A stretch of DNA of 48,963 nucleotides. Origin: an uncultured Alphaproteobacteria bacterium (GTDB lineage Bacteria > Pseudomonadota > Alphaproteobacteria > CAAHEQ01 > UBA3637). Where the stretch lies: the NCBI GenBank assembly GCA_905236245.1, contig CAJOPC010000021.1:1-48963 (forward strand), read 5' to 3'. The translations under genes and the position numbers were made by a program. Numbering within the stretch: the stretch's first letter is position 1; the number at the start of each line of letters is the position of its first letter. The notes under the pieces were generated by a model that saw only the letters and a list, made by a program, of their open reading frames with translations, searched no databases and was not told where the DNA came from. Below, in pieces: positions 17,356 through 25,994 of this stretch.

Positions 17356-18611
17356 TGGCGTGGATTATTTTGTTTTTTTTATTGTTGGGTTCATTTTATT
17401 TTTCCGGAACGGAAACGGCCGTAACAGCAGTATCAAAGCCTTTATTACATGAGCAGGCAAAGCGAGGCAATAAATGGGCCGCAAAATTATTAGAGTTGAA
17501 AAGCAATTCCCCGCTTGTTTTGGGAACATTGTTGTTTGGAAATAACATTGTGAATATTGCTTTTACCGCAATTTCAACGGGATTGTTGGTTGAATGGTTT
17601 GGTCCGCATTATGGCGTTTTGATATCGACTTTTGTTGTCAGTTTGATTGTGATGGTTTTTGCCGAGATTTTGCCTAAAACGTATGCCATGAACAACTCTT
17701 TGCCGGTAGCTTTAAAAATGACCCCTGTTTTGTCGGTTTTCGTTTTTATTTTAAAGCCGGCCGTTCGGGCATTGAATTGGTGGAGTAAAAAGGCAATGAT
17801 TTTATTGCCAAAAGCAAAAATTCAATCGGATCCAAATGAACGCTTAAAGGCGGAAATTCGTGGGGCCTTGGCCATGCAAGGAGCAAATGTTTTACCCCAG
17901 GAAAAAGGTATGTTAAAAAGTGTGTTAGATTTGGACGAAGTGAGCGTTGGGGATATTAAAGTGCATAGATCAAAAGTCGTGTTATTAAATGCCAATATGC
18001 CGCCCGCAGATATTATTAAATTTGTGATTAATACATCATATAGTCGTATTCCTGTATATAAAGGTCGTCGTGATAATATTATCGGAATCTTGCATATTAA
18101 AATGCTTATGAAAATGATGCCGTTGATTTATAGCCGAAAACGGAAATTTAATTTGCTAGATTGTTGCACAAAACCATGGTTTGTTTTAAACACGGTTTCT
18201 TTGCTGGATCAGCTTATTGCTTTTAAAAAACGTCGTGAACATTTTGCGGTTATTGTGAATGAGTATGGTGATTGGGAAGGCATTTTAACATTAGAGGATC
18301 TTTTGGAAGAAATTGTGGGAGATATTTCGGATGAAACTGATAAGATTGAAGAATCTACTTTTTCTTGGGAACGCACTGCAAACGGAGGTTATTTGTTGGA
18401 TGGTGCGGTGACTATTCGTGATATTAACAGGCATTTTCATTGGGAATTAAGTGATGAGGATGCAGCAACTTTGGCCGGATATGTTATGTATTATCTCGAG
18501 CGTATTCCCAATAAAGGACAAACATTTGATATTGCAGGATGGCAATTTACGATTATAGAAAAAGACCATAATCAATTAAAGAAAATTGAGGTTGTGCCAC
18601 CTTCGTTATAA
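17355..18611 (+). CDS. CNNM/CBS-domain membrane protein (HlyC/CorC family)
   Basis: A 418-residue integral membrane protein of the CNNM-CBS family, linked to magnesium or cobalt efflux and stress resistance. The N-terminal DUF21/CNNM domain (about 1-150) has three to four membrane segments and the GNNIVNIAFTAI motif. A CBS pair covers about 195-325, with SRIPVYKGRRDNIIGILHIK and the second-domain VNEYGDWEGILTLEDLLEEIVGDI. The C-terminal CorC_HlyC domain (about 335-418) includes LLDGAVTIRDINRHF and ends in the usual beta strands. Its last 6 bases overlap the convergent yraN gene. Confidence 0.93.
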   Translation: MAWIILFFLLLGSFYFSGTETAVTAVSKPLLHEQAKRGNKWAAKLLELKSNSPLVLGTLLFGNNIVNIAFTAISTGLLVEWFGPHYGVLISTFVVSLIVMVFAEILPKTYAMNNSLPVALKMTPVLSVFVFILKPAVRALNWWSKKAMILLPKAKIQSDPNERLKAEIRGALAMQGANVLPQEKGMLKSVLDLDEVSVGDIKVHRSKVVLLNANMPPADIIKFVINTSYSRIPVYKGRRDNIIGILHIKMLMKMMPLIYSRKRKFNLLDCCTKPWFVLNTVSLLDQLIAFKKRREHFAVIVNEYGDWEGILTLEDLLEEIVGDISDETDKIEESTFSWERTANGGYLLDGAVTIRDINRHFHWELSDEDAATLAGYVMYYLERIPNKGQTFDIAGWQFTIIEKDHNQLKKIEVVPPSL

Positions 18612-18971
18612 TCGCCAAGCCTCTTTGATGTGTTGTGGCAAAAAGGTATTATCAAATAAAACTGCATCAAAACGAATATCATAGGTTTGATATAATGGAT
18701 GTTTTGCAATGAAAACTTCTGCTGCCTTGGCGATTCGTTTTTTTGATTTTGATGTAATGGCTTCTCCCGCAGTCATTTTATCTTGTCTTTTTTTAACTTC
18801 AATAAAAATGAGTGTCTTTCTTTTTTCCATAATCAGGTCTATTTCGCTTGCGCCAGTGCCACGACCGGTGACGTAATTCATTTGAATTAAACGATATCCT
18901 TTGAAACGCAAAAACCAAAGCGCAATTTTTTCGGAAAAGTGACCGATCTTATAATTTGTTTTCTTTTTCAT
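18606..18971 (-). CDS. yraN: UPF0102 family protein YraN
   Basis: Restriction-endonuclease-like fold protein of 121 residues; its cellular role is not settled. The core GTGASEIDLIMEKRKTLIFIEVKKRQ matches the family's acidic active-site pattern (E/D...EVK). The N-terminal GHFSEKIALWFLRFKGYRLI helix is also typical. It overlaps the end of rsmI by 23 bases and is translated after it. In E. coli yraN is likewise grouped with rsmI (yraL) and lpoA (yraM). Confidence 0.9.
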   Translation of the reverse strand: MKKKTNYKIGHFSEKIALWFLRFKGYRLIQMNYVTGRGTGASEIDLIMEKRKTLIFIEVKKRQDKMTAGEAITSKSKKRIAKAAEVFIAKHPLYQTYDIRFDAVLFDNTFLPQHIKEAWRL

Positions 18972-19779
18972 AAGATAAAATCAATTGATAAATAAATTTT
19001 TTACTGTATCCCGTTTGCTCGGATAAAAGAGCAGCTGCTTGTTTAACGGGGTATTGGGGACGAACGGACTTGATGAATTTGGGCCAATCAATAGAGATTG
19101 CCGGTTGGTCCGAAGCACCTTCAATGACGAGAACAAGTTCTCCCTTTGGCAGACCAAATTCCGTGTAATAATTAATTAAATTTTGAACGGAATCTAAACG
19201 CGTTTCTTCAAATTTTTTGGTGAGTTCTCGCACAACGGCGACTTGACGATTGCCATACTCGGACAAAATATCTTGTAAAGCGTCTAGCAATCGATTGGGT
19301 GTTTCGTAAAAAATAAGGGTTGATTTTAAGGCTTTGACTCCGGCAAGATGATTTTTGCGCGCACCGGATTTTGGGGGTAAAAAACCACCGAAATAAAAAC
19401 TGGCTGATGAAAGGCCGGACAGTTGTAAAGCGGATAAAACAGCGTTGGCTCCTGGAACAGTAGAAACTTTAATGTGGTTTGCAATACAATCACGCACCAA
19501 TTTATATCCCGGATCTGAAATAAGAGGTGTGCCTGCGTCTGAAACTAAGGCGATTGTTTTGTCGTCTTGCAACAATGTAATCAGTTTAGGACGAGCTTTA
19601 TCAGCGTTGTGATCGTGATAAGCTATCATTTTTTTTGCTTTAATCCCGAGCAAATTAAATAATTGTCCGCTTGTCCGCGTGTCTTCACAAGCCACATAAT
19701 CGGCCGATTCCAATACATCTTTTGCTCGTGCGCTGATGTCGCCGAGATTCCCAATAGGAGTTGAAACTAGGTATAACAT
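18949..19779 (-). CDS. rsmI: 16S rRNA ribose methyltransferase RsmI
   Basis: Methylates the 2'-O of C1402 in 16S rRNA using S-adenosylmethionine. The 276-residue protein begins MLYLVSTPIGNLGDISARA and has ACEDTRTSG, VSDAGTPLISDPGYKLV, STVPGANAVLSAL and FYFGGFLPPKSGAR, all strong family blocks of the tetrapyrrole methylase fold. I use the ATG at 19779, which follows an AAGGAGA ribosome site. A TTG one codon upstream is in frame. It is divergent from lpoA, as in E. coli. Confidence 0.96.
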   Translation of the reverse strand: MLYLVSTPIGNLGDISARAKDVLESADYVACEDTRTSGQLFNLLGIKAKKMIAYHDHNADKARPKLITLLQDDKTIALVSDAGTPLISDPGYKLVRDCIANHIKVSTVPGANAVLSALQLSGLSSASFYFGGFLPPKSGARKNHLAGVKALKSTLIFYETPNRLLDALQDILSEYGNRQVAVVRELTKKFEETRLDSVQNLINYYTEFGLPKGELVLVIEGASDQPAISIDWPKFIKSVRPQYPVKQAAALLSEQTGYSKKFIYQLILSYEKENKL

Positions 19780-19790
19780 CAAAAATCTCC

Positions 19791-19819
19791 TTGAAAAATT
19801 ATTTAAGACAGTATATCAT
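19791..19819 (+). promoter_or_regulatory. Promoter for lpoA
   Basis: TTGAAA (19791-19796), a 17-base spacer and TATCAT (19814-19819) lie in the 61-base gap between the divergent rsmI and lpoA starts. Both boxes match 5 of 6. The rsmI promoter must overlap it; a minus-strand TATACT box is present in the same gap. Confidence 0.6.
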
Positions 19820-19840
19820 AAATTTAAGGAAAAGGGAAAG

Positions 19841-21079
19841 ATGTTTAAAAAAATCTTTGTTTTTTTATTTATGGTTTTGTTGGCCGGTTGTGCGCGCCAA
19901 TATCATCCTGTTTTTTGGCGCGGAGATACCAGCCCGGCGACGGAAACACATAAAAAGGCTCCGACAGTGGCGGCTTTGTTGCCCTTGTCCGGTCAATCTA
20001 AAAGTGTAGGTGAAAGTTTGAAAAATGCCGCCTTGATGTCAGCTTTTGAAAATCGTCAAACCCCTGTCAAGGTTCTTTTCTTTGATACAGAAGGGACAGA
20101 AGGTGGTGCCGAGCAGGCTTATCAATGGGCTTTGGCACAACGTCCGGACATTGTCTTAGGACCTGTTTTTTCTAAAGAGGTGGCCGCCGTTCAAAAGTCA
20201 GGTATTTCTGTGCCGCTTTTGACATTTTCTTCGGATACATCTTTGATGAATTATAAAACAGGCACGATGGCTGTGACTGTGCCGGAACAAATTCGGCAAA
20301 TGGTGCGCTATGCTTGCCGTAATAATCAGTTGCGGTTGGGCGTATTGGGCCCAGAAAGTAAAACCGGAGAAATTTCTATGAATGCTTTGGCAGAAGAAAT
20401 ACAAAGTTGTCCGGGGATGAATATGGCGAAAATTTCATTATATGAAGCCGATACCATGAATTTCACAAAGGCTGTTCAGGATATTTTGCCACCAATTATT
20501 GATGCGGATAAGCCGAACCTTTCCGAAAAGGAAAAAGCAGAACTTGCCAAACCCATGTCTGAACGTGCAGGGTTGGATGCAATTTTTGTGTTTGAAGAAG
20601 GTATAAAGTTGAGACAGTTATTAAGTATTTTGGCTTTCTATGACGCGGGGCCTCGTGATATTCCGGTGTATACCTTTGCCGTGGTTGGTCAAATTAATGA
20701 TAATAGTGTAAATGGCGCTTATTTCGCAGATTTGGATGAAACGAATTATCGTAATTTTGCACAAAAATATCAAACAAGTTTTGGCCGAGCGCCAACACGG
20801 ATTGCTTCCCAGATGTATGATGCTTTGAGCTGGATTTTTTCGGAAGTCGCTTCTGGTAATTCTGTCTCTTTGTCGGATTTGCAGCAAAAAAGCCGTTATT
20901 GGGGTGTTGATGGTTTGATTCATTTGAATTCAGATGGAACAAATAGACGTGCGCTCCAATTAAAACAGAAACGTGGTTCTCGCAGTGTGTTAGTCGAGGC
21001 GGCAGAAGATGATTTTTCAAGCTTGTCCAATGCCAATGTCGGCGGCTTTATGGGGCAAGAAGCAACACTAGCTTATTAA
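19841..21079 (+). CDS. lpoA: LpoA/LppC-like penicillin-binding protein activator
   Basis: Outer-membrane lipoprotein with a periplasmic-binding-protein fold. E. coli LpoA activates PBP1A, and the same role is inferred here. The 412-residue protein starts MFKKIFVFLFMVLLAGC, with the lipobox cysteine at 17. The binding fold begins PTVAALLPLSGQSKSVGESLKNA and continues with VLGPVFSKEVAAV. The E. coli protein has an extra N-terminal TPR-like domain that is missing here, so this matches the shorter alphaproteobacterial form. An AAAGGGAAAG ribosome site fixes the start. Its end overlaps hemW by 32 bases. Confidence 0.85.
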   Translation: MFKKIFVFLFMVLLAGCARQYHPVFWRGDTSPATETHKKAPTVAALLPLSGQSKSVGESLKNAALMSAFENRQTPVKVLFFDTEGTEGGAEQAYQWALAQRPDIVLGPVFSKEVAAVQKSGISVPLLTFSSDTSLMNYKTGTMAVTVPEQIRQMVRYACRNNQLRLGVLGPESKTGEISMNALAEEIQSCPGMNMAKISLYEADTMNFTKAVQDILPPIIDADKPNLSEKEKAELAKPMSERAGLDAIFVFEEGIKLRQLLSILAFYDAGPRDIPVYTFAVVGQINDNSVNGAYFADLDETNYRNFAQKYQTSFGRAPTRIASQMYDALSWIFSEVASGNSVSLSDLQQKSRYWGVDGLIHLNSDGTNRRALQLKQKRGSRSVLVEAAEDDFSSLSNANVGGFMGQEATLAY

Positions 21080-22127
21080 GCATTAAGATGCCGTCTAACG
21101 TTGGAAGAATGCCCGTTTTATTCAGAGTTATCCAATTTTGTTGAAGGGCCTTTTTGAGGCCGTTGGGATCAAGATTTTTAATCGGATAAGGTATGTTGCG
21201 AAGGCGGAGTCCCATCAAGAGTTTTTCCAACTCTCTTTGTTCCTCGGTCAGCTTTTCTATTTGGGTGGGCGTTTTTAACCATAAAGAAACAGAGGCTTTG
21301 TTTTGTGTGGCATTTAATCCGATGCGTCCGTGGGCCGCAGGACCTATGCCGATATAATCACACCCAAGCCAATAAGCCATGTTGTGGCGACATTCAAAAC
21401 CTTTTTGCGCATAATTCGATACTTCATAAGCAGGACATTTGGCGTTATTCATTATTTCATCGGTTAGCGAATACATCTTTCGCATTTGTATTTCTGAAGG
21501 CAAAATCATATGCTGATGTCCAAAAACTGTATTTGGTTCAATGGTAAGTTGATATAGCGAATAATGAGGTAATTGGAAAGAAAGTGCTTTTTGTAATTCA
21601 TTTTCCCAATCTTTTAATTTTTGATGAGGGCGTGCGTAAATTAAATCCATATTGATGTTATTAAAAATTTCTTGAGCCGTCTGAATAATTTTTATTGCCG
21701 TTTGGATGGAATGCTTTCTGCCCAAAAATTGAAGCGCTTTTTTATTCAAAGATTGGACGCCGACAGATAAACGATTGATCCCACTTTTTTTAAAGAACAA
21801 CATTTTTTCTTTTGTGATCGCATCTGGATTAGCTTCCACGGAAATTTCACAATCTGGGGCTAAGGCGTAGTATTTTTGAATTGTATTCATCAGCTTGTCG
21901 AATAGTTGAGGACTCATTAAACTGGGGGTGCCACCACCAAAAAAAATGCTGGTTATGGGTTTTGTTGTTTGAAATTGTTTTAAATCTCTAAGGTAGCCTT
22001 GAAATAAAACATCTTCATCAATGTTCTTATTGACACAGCTGGCAAAATCACAGTATGGACACTTGGATAAGCAATAGGGCCAATGGACATATAATGCGTG
22101 CAAATAAGGGGTTGATTTTGGGGACAC
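21048..22127 (-). CDS. hemW: Radical SAM protein HemW
   Basis: Radical SAM enzyme related to oxygen-independent coproporphyrinogen oxidase HemN. Characterised HemW proteins act as heme chaperones and not as oxidases. The 359-residue protein has the 4Fe-4S motif CLSKCPYC, FFGGGTPSLM, EANPDAIT, RLSVGVQSL and the HemW-type CRHNMAYWLGCDYIGIGPAAHG. It starts at a GTG (22125-22127) preceded by TTAAGGATTGTCAA. Length is typical. The C-terminal 32 bases overlap lpoA on the opposite strand. Confidence 0.93.
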   Translation of the reverse strand: MSPKSTPYLHALYVHWPYCLSKCPYCDFASCVNKNIDEDVLFQGYLRDLKQFQTTKPITSIFFGGGTPSLMSPQLFDKLMNTIQKYYALAPDCEISVEANPDAITKEKMLFFKKSGINRLSVGVQSLNKKALQFLGRKHSIQTAIKIIQTAQEIFNNINMDLIYARPHQKLKDWENELQKALSFQLPHYSLYQLTIEPNTVFGHQHMILPSEIQMRKMYSLTDEIMNNAKCPAYEVSNYAQKGFECRHNMAYWLGCDYIGIGPAAHGRIGLNATQNKASVSLWLKTPTQIEKLTEEQRELEKLLMGLRLRNIPYPIKNLDPNGLKKALQQNWITLNKTGILPTLDGILMLNKLVLLLAP

Positions 22128-22156
22128 TTGACAATCCTTAAAAAAAACAGTATCGT
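22128..22156 (+). promoter_or_regulatory. Promoter for hpf-ptsN-rnhA
   Basis: A perfect TTGACA (22128-22133), 17-base spacer and TATCGT (22151-22156) lie just upstream of the divergent hemW start. The hpf ATG is at 22192, giving a leader of about 29 bases. Confidence 0.6.
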
Positions 22157-22191
22157 AATTCTTAGATTAATTTTAACTGAAAGGGAATAAA

Positions 22192-22740
22192 ATGCAAGTA
22201 ATTATTAACGGACATCAAATTGACTTGGGGGATAGTTGGAGAACATATACAACCGAGAAATTGACAGATATTGCACAGAAATATTTCCCGAAGGCGTTGG
22301 ACGCAACGGTTAAAGTTTCTCGTAGCGGCGAACAGCTGAAATCAGAAATTATTGTGCATCCTGCACAAGGAACGGTTATTTCGGCAGAAGGAAAAGCCGG
22401 CGATGCGTATGGTTCCATTGATGAAGCTTTGGGTAAAATGAGCCGTCAATTAAATAAATACAAAAACAAACTGGTCGGACATAAGTTTAGTACAGTAGAG
22501 ATGGTTGATATGTCCGTGATTGACGCGGAACAAGAAAAAGAAGTAGTGGGTGATGCGCCGGTTATTATTGCAGAAATGCAAACAGAGTTGCCTTTGTGTA
22601 CTGTTGCGACCGCTGTGATGCGGATGGATTTATCTGGACAAAATGCTTTGTTGTTCCGTAATACAGCCCATGGCGGATTAAACATGGTTTATCGTCGTGC
22701 AGACGGGAACATCGGTTGGGTTGATCCGAAAAACAAATAA
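22192..22740 (+). CDS. hpf: Long-form ribosome hibernation promoting factor
   Basis: Dimerises 70S ribosomes into inactive 100S particles in starvation. The 182-residue protein has the N-terminal S30AE domain (about 1-100) starting MQVIINGHQIDLGDSWRTYT, and a C-terminal dimerisation domain (about 123-182) with ALLFRNTAHGGLNMVYRRADGNIGWVDPK. Two domains mark the long form seen in alphaproteobacteria. ptsN follows after 9 bases, the usual order. rpoN, which often comes just before, is not here. Confidence 0.93.
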   Translation: MQVIINGHQIDLGDSWRTYTTEKLTDIAQKYFPKALDATVKVSRSGEQLKSEIIVHPAQGTVISAEGKAGDAYGSIDEALGKMSRQLNKYKNKLVGHKFSTVEMVDMSVIDAEQEKEVVGDAPVIIAEMQTELPLCTVATAVMRMDLSGQNALLFRNTAHGGLNMVYRRADGNIGWVDPKNK

Positions 22741-22749
22741 GGAGTTTTT

Positions 22750-23205
22750 ATGAAGATTTCGACTATTTTATCGCGGGATGCCGTTTTGCCCCATGTAAAG
22801 GCAAAAAGCAAGAAACAGCTATTGGGTGAGTTGGCGGCATTGGCGGCTGCGAAAATGAAATTAGACGAATCGGTCGTTTTAGATGCTTTAATTGAACGCG
22901 AACGTTTGGGGACGACCGGCATTGGTTTCGGTGTTGCTTTGCCCCATACGCGGTTGCCGAAATTGAAGAAGATCTTTTGCGGTTTTGCAAAGTCCGATCC
23001 TGTTGATTTTGAAGCGGTGGATAATAAACCTGTGGATTTGGCTTTTGTGTTGTTGGTTCCGGAAGAGGCTGGAGCCGATCATTTAAAGGCGTTGGCAAGG
23101 TTATCTCGTTTATTGAAAGATGAAGAAGTTGTCGCTGCTTTAAGAAAGGCGAAAACTGCAGACGAACTTTATGATTTGGTGATTCAAAACGATTCTAATG
23201 AATAA
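22750..23205 (+). CDS. ptsN: PTS IIA-like nitrogen-regulatory protein PtsN
   Basis: EIIA-Ntr of the nitrogen phosphotransfer system, a regulatory protein without sugar transport. The 151-residue protein contains [19 protein letters not shown] with the phosphorylated histidine at H66. [29 protein letters not shown] is the conserved second half. The start follows an ATAAGGAG ribosome site. Its end overlaps the rnhA start by 8 bases, so rnhA is translationally coupled. Confidence 0.95.
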   Translation: MKISTILSRDAVLPHVKAKSKKQLLGELAALAAAKMKLDESVVLDALIERERLGTTGIGFGVALPHTRLPKLKKIFCGFAKSDPVDFEAVDNKPVDLAFVLLVPEEAGADHLKALARLSRLLKDEEVVAALRKAKTADELYDLVIQNDSNE

Positions 23206-23635
23206 ACATGTGCTTTTATACACAGACGGAGCTTGTTCCGGGAATCCTGGTCCCGGAGGATGGGCTTGTATTTTGGTGTATAATGGCATAGAAAAAGAAT
23301 TTTCAGATGGTGAGCATGAAACAACGAATAATCGGATGGAAATGACCGCAGTTATTAAAGGATTGCAAGCCCTTAAAGAACCTTGCGATATTGATTTGTA
23401 CACGGATAGCAAGTATGTTTTGGAAGGGGCTACCAAATGGCTTGCTGGGTGGCAAGAAAAAGGTTGGAAACGCGCCGACAAAAAACCCGTTTTAAATGTT
23501 GATTTGTGGCAGATTTTATCCGATCAAATGGGGCGCCATAACATTACTTGGCATTGGGTAAAAGGACATGCCGGAAATACTTTTAATGAAAAGGTAGATG
23601 CGTTGGCTGTCTTGCAACGCGATTCTCATAAATAA
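23198..23635 (+). CDS. rnhA: Ribonuclease HI
   Basis: Cleaves RNA in RNA-DNA hybrids. The 145-residue protein has [16 protein letters not shown] (first Asp), [15 protein letters not shown] (Glu), [11 protein letters not shown] (second Asp), [18 protein letters not shown] (His and last Asp). All active-site residues are visible. The last 10 bases overlap the convergent DsbD-like gene. Confidence 0.96.
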   Translation: MNKHVLLYTDGACSGNPGPGGWACILVYNGIEKEFSDGEHETTNNRMEMTAVIKGLQALKEPCDIDLYTDSKYVLEGATKWLAGWQEKGWKRADKKPVLNVDLWQILSDQMGRHNITWHWVKGHAGNTFNEKVDALAVLQRDSHK

Positions 23636-24930
23636 AGATAAAGCCAAACTATCAGAATCAGCCAGGGTAATCTGACATTCCACCATATTAGTGAAAGATT
23701 ATTGGTCCGATTTATTAAATCAAAGAATTTTTGAGCATAAATTTTTTGCACAACAAAGGTTCCAATTGTTACGGCAAATCCAATGATTAAAGTAGCCAAT
23801 TGAACGGCTAAATCTGCATTTGTTAAAAAATGCAAATAAGGACGAGGCGTTATAAAGGCTGCCAAAAGTGCTGTAATAGGCAAAGCATCAGCAAGGAAGA
23901 AGATAACGCCGGCCCAAATAAGCCATGTTGCAATGGACATGTTGGGTGTTATGAACCACGATAGATCGCCTTGGAATATGCCCCATGCTAGTGTGATTAT
24001 AGCAAACAGAGAGCTGGCAATAATTGCACCAGATGTTTGTAGTTTGTATTGATCAAAACTTGTTCTTTTTGTGCGGCCAAAATACAAAAACCATGGTGAA
24101 ACTAAAAACATCAAAATGCTAGAAAATAAAATTTGTTGAAAAGGAATTTGTGATAAAGGCGTTGGCTCGGTGATTTCTTTTAAAACAGGTGTTTCAATTT
24201 CATAATAATACATACCGCTGTGAATATACAGTTTTAAGACGTCATCATTTGTAGTAGAAGCTGGCAAAACAAGTTTTGTATGTGTTCCTTTTACTTCGGC
24301 TTTAACCGATAAAAGCTGTTTGTTGTAATCAAACGCTGTTAATTGATGCGGTAAATGGGGCAAATCAAGGTGAAGTAAAATAGTGTTATCCTGTTGTCTG
24401 GTCGCTTGAGCAGAAAGTCGATTCATATATGTAGGAATTGGTGTGTTCACCAAAGTTTGTGTAATACCTGTGCAAGCCGGTGTAATGATTGCCGTTTCGC
24501 GAGGTAAATCCAGTTTCAAACGAATCGGTTGTGTGATGCAAGTTTCTTCGTGGCAGGCGCTCCAACTCCCCGATACGGTAAAGGTGATCGGTTGTTTGAT
24601 GTCTTGAATGGCATAAGTGATGGGAAAGAACATTTGATCGTCATAGACTTGCCGGAAAGGGATCAATACTGTGCCAGGGCTGTGATTAGATGTTGTTGTG
24701 GCTAAATCAGGTGTTTTTAATTCCCAGCCAGGAAATGGTTGAGCGTGAACCGCCAAATAATTTAATCCGATTTGTGGAGATGTTAGACAAGAAACGAGGC
24801 GAATTTTGGCAAAAGGCAATTCCTGCCAATCGCTATGTCCTGGCATTTCGCTCCATATTGAAGCCGAACAAGTCCAGCTCCACATCAGCATAATTAAAAA
24901 TAAAATCCCCTTTTTCATGAAAAATATCAT
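23626..24930 (-). CDS. DsbD/ScsB-like membrane protein without thioredoxin domain
   Basis: A 434-residue protein that may take part in periplasmic thiol chemistry. After a signal peptide (to about CSAS, 20-24) the N-terminal half resembles the DsbD N-terminal domain. It shows [17 protein letters not shown], an immunoglobulin-like strand pattern and the redox pair C126-x4-C131 in [12 protein letters not shown]. The C-terminal half (about 265-434) has five or so hydrophobic segments. It lacks cysteines and the C-terminal thioredoxin domain that would let a DsbD transfer electrons, so a canonical reductase role is doubtful. Starts at 24930 and 24918 are both possible, and neither has a clear ribosome site. 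Family assignment is moderate. Confidence 0.6.
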   Translation of the reverse strand: MIFFMKKGILFLIMLMWSWTCSASIWSEMPGHSDWQELPFAKIRLVSCLTSPQIGLNYLAVHAQPFPGWELKTPDLATTTSNHSPGTVLIPFRQVYDDQMFFPITYAIQDIKQPITFTVSGSWSACHEETCITQPIRLKLDLPRETAIITPACTGITQTLVNTPIPTYMNRLSAQATRQQDNTILLHLDLPHLPHQLTAFDYNKQLLSVKAEVKGTHTKLVLPASTTNDDVLKLYIHSGMYYYEIETPVLKEITEPTPLSQIPFQQILFSSILMFLVSPWFLYFGRTKRTSFDQYKLQTSGAIIASSLFAIITLAWGIFQGDLSWFITPNMSIATWLIWAGVIFFLADALPITALLAAFITPRPYLHFLTNADLAVQLATLIIGFAVTIGTFVVQKIYAQKFFDLINRTNNLSLIWWNVRLPWLILIVWLYLYL

Positions 24931-24943
24931 AGCAAAAAAAAAC

Positions 24944-24971
24944 TTGATTGTCTTTAAAAAAATGATATAAT
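24944..24971 (+). promoter_or_regulatory. Promoter for infC
   Basis: TTGATT (24944-24949), a 16-base spacer and a perfect TATAAT (24966-24971) lie about 38 bases before the infC start. It could also read through into the secretion genes, since no terminator is visible after infC. Confidence 0.65.
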
Positions 24972-25008
24972 AAAAACGTTTTGATAAATTTATTTGGAGG
25001 AAACGACT

Positions 25009-25560
25009 ATTTTAAACAATTATAATAGGGCAGATACGCGGAGCCCTGATACAAACAAAGATGAACCGCGCATTAACGAAAAAATCAACGCTTTACAAAT
25101 TCGGCTTATAGATGAAAACGGGATTAATGTCGGCATTATGACCGCACGCGAGGCTTTGCGTCGCGCAAATGAAGCCGGATTAGATTTAATTGAAATTTCC
25201 AGTAATCCGAACGGTTCTGTGTGTAAGATTATGGATGCTGGCAAATATAAGTACGAATTACAGAAGCGTAAAGCCGAAGCGAAGAAAAAACAAAAAATTC
25301 AAGAAACAAAAGAAATTAAGTTTACCCCAAACATTGGTGATAATGATTATCAAGTTAAAATGCGTAATGCTAAAAAATTCTTGGCCGAAGGGGATAAAGT
25401 GAAATTTACTGTGCGTTTCCGTGGACGTGAAATGTCCTATCAAGATTTGGGAGCAGCTGTTTTGCAGCGCGCTATTGCGGATGTTGCGGATGTTGCTAAA
25501 GTGGAACAAGCGCCAAAATTAGAAGGGCGCAACATGGGAACTTTGGTTAGCCCGAAATAA
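25009..25560 (+). CDS. infC: Translation initiation factor IF-3, ATT start
   Basis: IF-3 keeps ribosomal subunits apart and proofreads start codons. The protein has RADTRSPDTNKDEPRINEKI at its N-terminus, then IRLIDENGINVGIMTAREALRRA, a basic linker KYELQKRKAEAKKKQKIQE, and the C-terminal domain with KFTVRFRGREMSYQDLG. An ideal GGAGG site at 24996-25000 is followed after 8 bases by ATT at 25009-25011, which I take as the start (183 residues). An in-frame TTG at 24994 overlaps the ribosome site and is unlikely. An ATT start lets IF-3 repress its own synthesis, as known for E. coli infC. Confidence 0.93.
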   Translation: MLNNYNRADTRSPDTNKDEPRINEKINALQIRLIDENGINVGIMTAREALRRANEAGLDLIEISSNPNGSVCKIMDAGKYKYELQKRKAEAKKKQKIQETKEIKFTPNIGDNDYQVKMRNAKKFLAEGDKVKFTVRFRGREMSYQDLGAAVLQRAIADVADVAKVEQAPKLEGRNMGTLVSPK

Positions 25561-25584
25561 GCGCAATAAAAAGGGGGGGAGAGC

Positions 25585-25881
25585 ATGAAACATTTATTAA
25601 TTAAGTTTATTTTCGCAAGTTGTTGCGGAGGAATGTTGTTCTTTGCTCCAAATGTGTGGGCAATACTGATTGATACTGGACTTGGGGCTGGTACAACGGT
25701 TCTTGATTCAAGTATGTGGAATGAATCGGAAGGTTCAACAGATGGAAGAACCGATGAAGGACAAGACAATGCCTCCGTTGAAAATGAAGATGATGATTGG
25801 CCTACACCAGAAGAGTTGTATGATATAGCTGTAAGACAAAGCGAACAGGCTAATCGCGAAAATTCGACCGAAATCGAATAG
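25585..25881 (+). CDS. Small secreted acidic protein at the head of the secretion block
   Basis: A 98-residue protein with a signal peptide (MKHLLIKFIFASCCGGMLFF, probable cleavage after NVWA near 26). The mature part is short, acidic and probably disordered, with a stretch rich in D, E, N and S followed by WPTPEELYDIAVRQSEQ. I recognise no family. A GGGGGGGAGAGC ribosome site precedes the ATG. It lies 24 bases after infC and starts the 21-kb same-strand block, so it may be a minor secretion component or simply a small exported protein. Confidence 0.6.
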   Translation: MKHLLIKFIFASCCGGMLFFAPNVWAILIDTGLGAGTTVLDSSMWNESEGSTDGRTDEGQDNASVENEDDDWPTPEELYDIAVRQSEQANRENSTEIE

Positions 25882-25931
25882 GTCGGTGAAATAGCACACA
25901 ATAAAAAAATCAAAAAAAATGAAAAAAAGTG

Positions 25932-25960
25932 TTGCAAAGGCCAAAAAAAGTATGTAAATT
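25932..25960 (+). promoter_or_regulatory. Candidate promoter for the secretion block
   Basis: TTGCAA (25932-25937), a 17-base spacer and TAAATT (25955-25960) precede the 1329-residue protein gene. Each box matches 4 of 6. An 8-base perfect palindrome ACCTAGGT at 25963-25970 lies over the expected transcription start and could be an operator half. Confidence 0.4.
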
Positions 25961-25994
25961 GGACCTAGGTACTTTTTTAAAGAGGGAGGATTGT

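Noticed and set aside
25864-25900. Rho-independent terminator after the 98-residue gene
   Set aside because: A 5-bp CGACC/GGTCG stem with an 11-base loop is present, but no T run follows.
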